Shown one piece after another: positions 58,187 through 64,000 of a stretch of DNA of 64,000 nt (the first letter of the stretch is position 1; each line of letters starts with the position of its first letter). The stretch is from contig JAENRP010000054.1 in NCBI GenBank assembly GCA_024741835.1, positions 133,441 through 197,440 on the forward strand. The letters run 5' to 3'. The position numbers were made by a program, and so were the translations under genes. The DNA is from Diplocarpon mali. Taxonomy: Eukaryota > Ascomycota > Leotiomycetes > Helotiales > Drepanopezizaceae. Under the pieces are notes generated by a model. That model saw only the letters and a list, made by a program, of their open reading frames with translations. It ran no database searches and had not been told where the DNA came from.

Positions 58187-58193
58187 TTGGTGG
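58187..58193 (-). promoter_or_regulatory. Possible galacturonate-responsive element (CCNCCAA)
   Basis: CCACCAA on the minus strand, about 460 bp before the pectate lyase ATG. CCNCCAA is the motif bound by GaaR in Aspergillus pectinase promoters. A match to six fixed bases is not rare by chance in a promoter of this size. Confidence 0.25.
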
Positions 58194-58690
58194 GTTTCAA
58201 GGGGAGAAAACAAATTAAGGAGTGACGCAGCGGTTGAATAATCCCCTTCAATAGATTTCATTCACACCCCGGGGCAGAGTGCGGCTGCAGATGCATCGAG
58301 TGAGACGAGGGAAGTAAACAAACAAGACGAGACCTGAGAGGTACATTGCCTAGTAGACTTCAATAGTCCGGATACTCGCCAAGAGCGCGGGCAGGCTGCT
58401 GCTGGAAAATTCCTCACCACACTCAAATCATTTGGATTGAGAGAGCATGGAAACCGGGAAAAAGTTAAGAGGAAACTATTCCAATGACTCCATTCCCGGA
58501 TATCGCACGGACCCTGTGTTTATTGTTACGGGTGAAGCTCGCTTGATGAGAACAAGAAGTCTAAGCAGTTGGCGCTAGTCACTTCAAAATATGAGCCATG
58601 CCGGGCGCGGCCGAAATTAAACTAAGGTCCTGTTGAGCTCAAGAACGTCCTGATGTCCTACGAAGTTCTGCCCGTTCTCTAGGATTTCGG

Positions 58691-58948
58691 ATGCTACAGC
58701 TTTGCAGTTTTGTTTGGATCAAACACAATATTCTTAATAAATTTGTACTCATCTCCCTACTTATAAGTGTTCTACTATCAATTGCTGTACACGACTGTAA
58801 TGCGCGAAAAACTCCTACTATAAGCTGGGAGTGCACTCATTCACGATCACGTGAAAGATTTATATGTGGAGAATGTACTTTTCTATGTGCTATTTATGTT
58901 GTAGTGAAACCCGAAAAGAACAGTTTGAGTTTTTGCAGTGATTATTAG
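58691..58948 (+). CDS. Candidate small Cys-rich secreted protein, 85 codons
   Basis: An uninterrupted small frame. Residues about 17-33 are strongly hydrophobic (NKFVLISLLISVLLSIAV) after a longer-than-usual n-region, consistent with a signal peptide or anchor. The remaining ~50 residues hold six Cys, including CGEC followed four residues later by another Cys (FICGECTFLC), and end SFCSDY. Size, hydrophobic start and even Cys number are typical of fungal small secreted proteins. I recognise no family, no intron is evident, and the region is AT-richer than the neighbouring genes. Chance remains possible. Confidence 0.3.
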   Translation: MLQLCSFVWIKHNILNKFVLISLLISVLLSIAVHDCNARKTPTISWECTHSRSRERFICGECTFLCAIYVVVKPEKNSLSFCSDY

Positions 58949-60024
58949 AGCAACTGCTACCTATCAGTGCTCTATGAAACCAAACTGGTCACGTCCATAT
59001 ACAACTCGGAGAAAGCCTACAAGGGCGCATTCGAGAGAAGAGTCGAATTGGTTATCTTTCCAAATACTGTAGTTCATTACACAAAAAAGCGGTACTCGGA
59101 GTATCTTATTCTCGCCGATTATACAAGAAGATCACATTTATCGAGCTATCAGCGCTTGATCATCTTCCGGTTGTTCGGTAAACAGGTACGTGAGCGGCTA
59201 AGCTGATAATCATTCTTTAAAGACTCACACACAAACCCTCTCAGCCAAACAGGCTCTGATAAGCCTCTTGACTGCGCTACTACTCGCATAGAAAGTAGCG
59301 AATATATACGAGAATCTGGCTTGGATGAATTGCTGGAAAATACAGCTCGTGTTTGATTTTTCCAACAGCGTTGTACAAGGCTGTTGCTGAGGACTCGAAG
59401 GTTTCGTGATGGAATTTCTCCAGTGACTAATGGACGCAGTGACGAACAATTGTGCCAGGCTGAGAACACTCGGAGACAGTAGTATTGTGGTGGTAGAGAT
59501 CCCGCGAGAGTACCAGCGAGTCATACCCTGCCGGTTTGGAAATTGGCTGAGCAGCTGATTTCAAGCAAAGGTGGGGGGATGCGGGGGAAAACGCTTGATA
59601 CGAACTTCGATTGAGGATCAAAATCAAATTCAGCATGGAGAAATCTCATTGATGCGAAGGCAGCAGCAATATGTATACTCTACGCCAGAAAGAGGTACAT
59701 TGGCGGAGCTCTCCAGGCTGGGGGAATCAAAAGAGAGTAGAACGTGAGAAGAGGAGAAAGGGGTATTGAGTTGCCAAGCATAAACAACATCTGACGCTAG
59801 TCTCGCTTAAGAAAGGAGGCGTGTTTTCCTTGGAACTGCTGCAGCTACACAGTACTCTACTTGGTCTCACACTAACCAAGCAACGTCATTGTGTTTGTGT
59901 GATAGTGTACGGCGGGCTTTGTGTCTTTCAGCTGGCTTTCCCTCTCTCTTGTTTACACTTCTCCTACCTCTCAGTCTTCTCTGCAGCTCACAGCCCAAGA
60001 TCAACACCAAAAAATCAGCAGAAA

Positions 60025-60391
60025 ATGTTCCCATCCGCTCTCAGCCTCCTGCTCCAGCTCGCCCTCCTCTCCTTTGCCATGGCGGAAGAGACGGCCGTGG
60101 CAACCGGCCATGGTAATGCGTGGAAGTTTGGTAGTGGCGGAGGAATCATCGGATTGATTGTTCTCGTCCTAGATATCGTTGCCATTCGTATGTCTTCCGA
60201 GTTTCACATGAGAATGCAAAAAGCTGACCGAAGGTACAGTCGAAATCGTCAAGTCTAGCCGCCCACCTCTGCGCAAAGTTCTGTGGGCTCTTGCTGTCTT
60301 CTTCTTCCCAATCATCGGTCTCGTTGTTTACTACTTTTTTTCAAACCGTGCGTCCCACGGCAGTGGAGGTGGCTACGAGGCCATTGTTTGA
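60025..60391 (+). CDS. Small membrane protein with PLDc_N domain, 104 aa
   Basis: Exons 60025-60187 and 60240-60391, with a 52-bp intron (GTATGT...CTGAC...CAG). The joined frame is 105 codons including TGA. Residues 1-20 look like a signal peptide or first membrane segment (MFPSALSLLLQLALLSFAMA). Two further hydrophobic stretches follow, GIIGLIVLVLDIVAI and KVLWALAVFFFPIIGLVVYY, with the polar SSRPPLR loop between them. That W-x(n)-P-x-x-G-L-x-x-Y pattern is the short PLDc_N domain found at the N-terminus of bacterial cardiolipin synthases and in small stand-alone fungal proteins. No phospholipase D catalytic HKD motif is present. The function is unknown; it probably sits in a membrane with a Ser/Gly-rich cytosolic tail. 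Confidence 0.82.
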
Positions 60392-61066
60392 GGATGATGC
60401 CAAGGGGAAATTATCTCAGGGGAACCGGCTCTGAGTTGTGCTGGACTGTAGTTTGAAGGCCGAGGCCAGCATCAAGGTCTCTTAGCATTGCGTCGCTTTT
60501 AAGGCTTGGGTAGTGGTGGTCAAATGAAACTGCCTTGCGGGGTCGGCAATCAGACTTGAGGTGCTTCAAAGCGACGTGATGAGAAGTTCAAGGAACAGAA
60601 CCGCTATACGTGCTGCTCAGCTCGAGGGTGCTTGGAACTGTTCCAAAAGTTTGAAGCACGTGCGCCTGCCCGTCGATAGAGGCATGAAAAATAGCATCTG
60701 AGTGGATTTGATAGCATGAAAGACGACGATTGTAGGACATGAACTGAAAAGCGAAAAGCGTGTACACATGAAGCCGTAGTCAAGGGGCATCGGCTCCTCT
60801 GAATCTTGATGCCTAGCGCTTTGCCCAATTCATGGGGAGTGTACCTTTGATCAGCAAAGTATCTAGGTACAGTAGGGGCAAATATACCCAGATGGTACAC
60901 CAATTCAGGAGACATTACGTAAGAAAACCCCCCCAATAAAACACATACAAGACACATCTAGGTTCATGAGTATATTGAGGTCACGTGCCGATAAATATCT
61001 AGAAATTTTGCCATGTCAAGTCATTTTGTCAAGGGCAGCACCCCGAAAGCTACCACAACACTCACA
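60392..61066. other. Intergenic region before PIG-P
   Basis: 3' end of the PLDc_N gene and promoter of PIG-P. The antisense frame at 60604-60957 is unrecognised. Confidence 0.55.
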
Positions 61067-61819
61067 ATGGACCCCTCGACCGACGAAGACGAATCCGACG
61101 CAATATTCTGCTCCCAATATCGCGAAGAATCTTCCTCTTCCTCGTCCCCCTCTCCGCCGCCGCTCCAACATAACTTCTTCGCGCCCCCCTTCTACGGCCG
61201 CCCTCCAACTCCGCTTCCCCCATCTCCATCTCTCACATCTCTCCTCCGTCCCTCTCGTCCAACAACGCCCGATATCTCCGCCGATGAACTCGAACCGGTG
61301 CCGCGCGCCTCGCCCAGGGTGCCGACCTACGAGTACTATGGCTTCGTCCTGTACCTCTTCTCATCGCTGACCTTTTTGATGTACCTGCTGTGGTCCTACC
61401 TCCCCTCGCCGTTCCTGCACGCCCTGGGCATATACTACTACCCAAATCGCTGGTGGTCGCTAGCTCTGCCGTCGTTCCTGGTCATGTTGCTGGTCTATAT
61501 CTACGTTGCGCTCGCGAGCTACAATACGGGCTACCTTACTCTGCCACTGAGCAGCATCGAGACAATCATCGACGAGGCGGCCAATATCGCGACCATTGAT
61601 GGCAAAGGAAGGCAGGCGGCGAGCAATCCATCCCGCACGGGGAACAGGGATAAGGCAAAGGAGAGAAGAGACAGGCACGACAAGGGAGAGAGCACCATCA
61701 GGGACTGGAGGGAACTGTGGAGCCAGGGCACAGATGCTGTGATGGATGTGCCGTTAGGCGGGGTGTGCGAAATCCTCTATGGGGAGCTTCGCGAGACCAG
61801 TGAGGATGAAGAATCTTGA
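61067..61819 (+). CDS. GPI19: PIG-P: subunit P of the GPI-GlcNAc transferase complex, 250 aa
   Basis: Endoplasmic-reticulum membrane subunit of the enzyme that adds GlcNAc to phosphatidylinositol, the first step of GPI-anchor synthesis. Single exon. ATG 61067 (CACAATGG context) is preferred to the in-frame ATG 61013. Residues 1-85 are a Ser/Pro-rich acidic N-terminal extension common in fungal homologues. TM1 is about 90-112 (YYGFVLYLFSSLTFLMYLLW) and TM2 about 129-150 (WWSLALPSFLVMLLVYIYVA), joined by the GIYYYPNRWW loop. After YNTGYLTLPLSSIETIIDE comes a charged linker (about 180-215). The conserved C-terminal box DVPLGGVCEILYG (about 227-239) corresponds to the D-[IL]-P-[IL]-x2-V-x3-L-Y box of the family. 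Insertion of a basic linker before this box is usual in filamentous fungi. Confidence 0.9.
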   Translation: MDPSTDEDESDAIFCSQYREESSSSSSPSPPPLQHNFFAPPFYGRPPTPLPPSPSLTSLLRPSRPTTPDISADELEPVPRASPRVPTYEYYGFVLYLFSSLTFLMYLLWSYLPSPFLHALGIYYYPNRWWSLALPSFLVMLLVYIYVALASYNTGYLTLPLSSIETIIDEAANIATIDGKGRQAASNPSRTGNRDKAKERRDRHDKGESTIRDWRELWSQGTDAVMDVPLGGVCEILYGELRETSEDEES

Positions 61820-63696
61820 TCAGGAGTGAAGGAGAGGCACGAATCCGAATCTGCCGATCACAATCCACGAAATAGTGCTGCTCACTCTCAAGACCATCAC
61901 CACGTTTTCACCAGCATTCTGGACAAGTCAATGGCTCTAGGAGGATGCTGGGACCTGGAATGTATACTCTGGCATGGACGGTTAAGCGTAATGGTTATGT
62001 GAAGCCAGCTCGCCACCTGCTTCGCTCCGTCCCTCATGTGGCATGAGATGCCGCACAGGGCTCTCTTGCATGGACCTCCACTCTTGCTAAGCATATTCAT
62101 GCTAAGTATCAGCAAAAATTGCTGCTGAAATCGCGGAGTTTAAAGGAGGATCGGAAGAGATCTGGTACCGACTACCAGCGGGGGAGGCATAGCCCGAAGG
62201 GCGGGAAGATCTCGTTTCAGAGAAGAGCTTGTCAGAGATCACGCACATTGCTGATGGGCACCAGGCGACGGATACGGACTTTTCTACAGCCAAATCGCTG
62301 GCGTTCAATAATCGCAAAATTTACAGCTCCTCGCTTTGAGCAGAGATGCGTCTATCTGTTGAAATTTGCCATTTAGAACAAATATGCGGTCGTTTGATGG
62401 GTATTATCATGTCACTTTCATTACGGAAGCAATAGATTTACCGCATGTAAGCAGTGTTTCCAATTCCTCGTCCTTGAAAAGCTAATCGGGTCGGTGCTAT
62501 CTCAGCAACTTCACGTTCAATACCTTGTTGACAGATGGTCTCGGTTAATGCTTTTGTTCCCTAAGGCTTAATACTGCAAGCGAAAGAAGGTTATTGAAAC
62601 ATTGAGGTAGGGGTCGATACTTGAATTAAGGAATCCTGGCTGGCTTATCGACGTTACTCTACAATCGATGACCTTGTCAGCCGCTGCGTTATTGTTACAT
62701 GAGCCATATAAAACCTATCACTAGTATATGAGCTGCTCCGATTGTTTTTGTCTTATCCTCACTTGCCAACGAAATCAGTCAACCATAAGCAGCCGCCAGG
62801 TCCAAATTCCACGTTCTCACGGCCTGTCTCGAGTTGGAACAAATATATGATATGGTCCTGCTCCTGCTCTCCCGCTATGGCCCAGGAATGTATAGAGCTT
62901 GCTGGGTAGGGCAACTGTCGTTGGCATGTTGAAGTATCTATTTCTAATCCTACAAGTCCTGTGTTAGGCCGGATGGAAAGCAAAGTCGTAGCCAGCAATG
63001 TGATGTTAGCGAAGGTATATCTGACCACAGAATTTCTACGAGTATATATCTACTCTTTTACAAATATGCCAACTTCAATAGCGACGTCCTTCTAGAGGAT
63101 CAAATTCCGTAGAATACAATCAATTACATGCACTCGAACGTTCAATTCAACTCGACGTTTCTGCAGGTGCTGCAAAACTTTCCGGAACTAGGTATATATC
63201 GGCTTCTAAAGTCATGGCTCAGGCGTTACATACCTATAACTCTTTCCTGGGATTCACGGAGGAACAAGGGTTTTTTTTTGGGGACGAATTGGACGTCACT
63301 ACATAGCCGTCTCACCAGCGACGAGACTGTTCAATTAAGCCTCAATCATCCTAGATCCAACCTCAACTAACCCCCACGCCGAAAGGTCTGACGATATATC
63401 CGGACTCACTCACGCAGAGAAAAGGCCGCCTAAGACAGCCGTTACGTACAGAGGTCAGTTACTTTTTGTACAATTATTACTCCAGTCACCCCATCCAGAC
63501 CAAGATCCGGGCTGGTATCCCGTGACAGGCATCTAAACTACAAGTTTCTCATCTCATCTTCATCGTATCAGAGACGGCAGCGCTGCATCCTTACCGACCG
63601 CCAGCAATGCTTCGCCCGCACAGCCATGCAAAAAAAAAAAAAAAAAATTACTGCTTTGAAAATACAGCAGAGATAAAAGAGTCGGGTATTTTCAAC
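61820..63696. other. Intergenic region between convergent PIG-P and striatin genes
   Basis: Apart from the small frame at 62759-63028, I see no supportable gene. Poly(A) 63631-63647 lies just beyond the striatin stop and may fall in its 3' UTR. Confidence 0.5.
62759..63028 (-). CDS. Hypothetical 89-codon frame with signal-like N-terminus, doubtful
   Basis: Starts MVRYTFANITLLATTLLSIR, a plausible signal peptide. The ~65-residue remainder has only two Cys (TSTCQRQ and GGCLW) and no recognised family. It ends with TGA at 62759. No introns or neighbours support it. Confidence 0.2.
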   Translation of the reverse strand: MVRYTFANITLLATTLLSIRPNTGLVGLEIDTSTCQRQLPYPASSIHSWAIAGEQEQDHIIYLFQLETGRENVEFGPGGCLWLTDFVGK

Positions 63697-64000
63697 TCAT
63701 CTCGCAAAAACCTTTACAACACCATCCCCACCCGCGCTCACTACCCATCGCCCATCCTTACTCCAGCTGACGCAGCAGACACCCTCCCCACGCATCAGTC
63801 GGTGACTAGTAATTTCCTGGACACAACTCCTCTTCTCGAGGCTCCAGAAGCGTAAGCTCGCATCGTGGCCGGCGGACACCAATTCTCGGCCGTCAGGTGA
63901 TAGTGACAATGATGATATGGCAGCTGGGTGGGCTAGCATGTTGTATGTGCATTGACCTTTGGGTCCGTTAGAAATTGATCCCCCAAAACCGGAACGGGGG
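63697..64000 (-). CDS. strA: Striatin (STRIPAK scaffold), C-terminal WD40 repeats, cut by the window edge
   Basis: The last about 100 residues of a WD40 protein, open to the window edge (frame continues upstream of Met 63939 with [14 protein letters not shown]). Two final blades are visible: [20 protein letters not shown] and [21 protein letters not shown], joined by [10 protein letters not shown] and MRGEG. The string CVQEITxHR followed by a last blade ending VKVF is the characteristic C-terminus of striatins. Striatin binds PP2A and holds the STRIPAK kinase-phosphatase complex; in ascomycetes it is needed for fruiting-body development and cell fusion (StrA, PRO11). The caveolin-binding, coiled-coil and calmodulin-binding parts lie beyond 64000. 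The family call rests only on this end. Confidence 0.85.
   Translation of the reverse strand, partial: PRSGFGGSISNGPKGQCTYNMLAHPAAISSLSLSPDGRELVSAGHDASLRFWSLEKRSCVQEITSHRLMRGEGVCCVSWSKDGRWVVSAGGDGVVKVFAR

Larger units (their letters stand above)
57732..60024. other. Region between pectate lyase and PLDc_N gene
   Basis: The first part is the pectate lyase promoter. From about 58.6 kb the DNA becomes AT-richer and contains the small Cys-rich frame at 58691-58948. A CCGGGG hexamer near 58268 fits the CreA consensus SYGGRG. Other open frames (58967-59206, 59149-59636) are unrecognised. Confidence 0.5.

Overview
The window is nuclear DNA of a filamentous ascomycete (Pezizomycotina; Eurotiomycetes is a plausible but unproven guess). 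The evidence is short GT-AG introns with CTAAC-type branch sites, fungal protein families (PDR-type ABC pump, MFS sugar and Dal5-type carriers, PL3 pectate lyase, HsbA-like wall protein, DUF2461 protein, PIG-P, striatin) and a large AT-rich block whose retrotransposon frames are broken mainly by TAG/TAA at former Trp and Gln codons. That pattern is the mark of repeat-induced point mutation (RIP).

Layout. 1-1.85 kb: 5' half of a PDR drug pump, minus strand, running off the left edge. 1.85-4.65 kb: intergenic. 4.66-26.25 kb: a three-deep nest of LTR retrotransposons. Copia-1 (plus) is split by Copia-2 (minus, 7,428-21,509), which is itself split by Gypsy-3 (minus, 11,885-19,925). A solo LTR of a fourth family also lies in the Copia-1 reverse transcriptase. 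About 220 bp of host DNA follow, then the full-length Gypsy-4 (26,479-34,034, plus), whose LTR matches that solo LTR. Each element was delimited by matching LTR pairs and 5-bp target-site duplications read by eye. 34.0-42.2 kb: low-coding DNA with an MFS sugar transporter (35.9-38.0 kb, minus) and a degenerate AT-rich island (40.8-41.9 kb). 42.2-46 kb: four-exon DUF2461 gene (plus) and HsbA-like gene (minus). 46-54.3 kb: gene-poor, AT-rich relics, one solo LTR related to Copia-1, and a small interspersed repeat cluster. 54.3-57.7 kb: seven-exon Dal5-type MFS carrier (plus) facing a PL3 pectate lyase (minus). 58-64 kb: small open frames, a PLDc_N membrane protein, PIG-P, and the 3' end of a striatin gene at the right edge.

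How the genes fit together. The single-copy genes are a mix of housekeeping functions (GPI-anchor synthesis, STRIPAK scaffold) and saprotroph or plant-associated functions (pectin cleavage, sugar and organic-anion uptake, hydrophobic-surface binding, drug efflux). No biosynthetic cluster is evident.

The most unusual content is in the transposon block. Copia-1 and Gypsy-4, from different superfamilies, each carry a decayed ORF on the strand opposite to pol, between pol and the 3' LTR. Both ORFs hold a Cys-x2-(Cys/Tyr)-x6-Cys knuckle with identical spacing. Gypsy-3 has a sense-strand extra ORF with a coiled-coil look at the same place. Copia-2 has a tandem repeat between protease and integrase whose copies are all spaced by whole codons. 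All positions and splice sites come from hand reading; domain edges inside the RIP-mutated elements are approximate.
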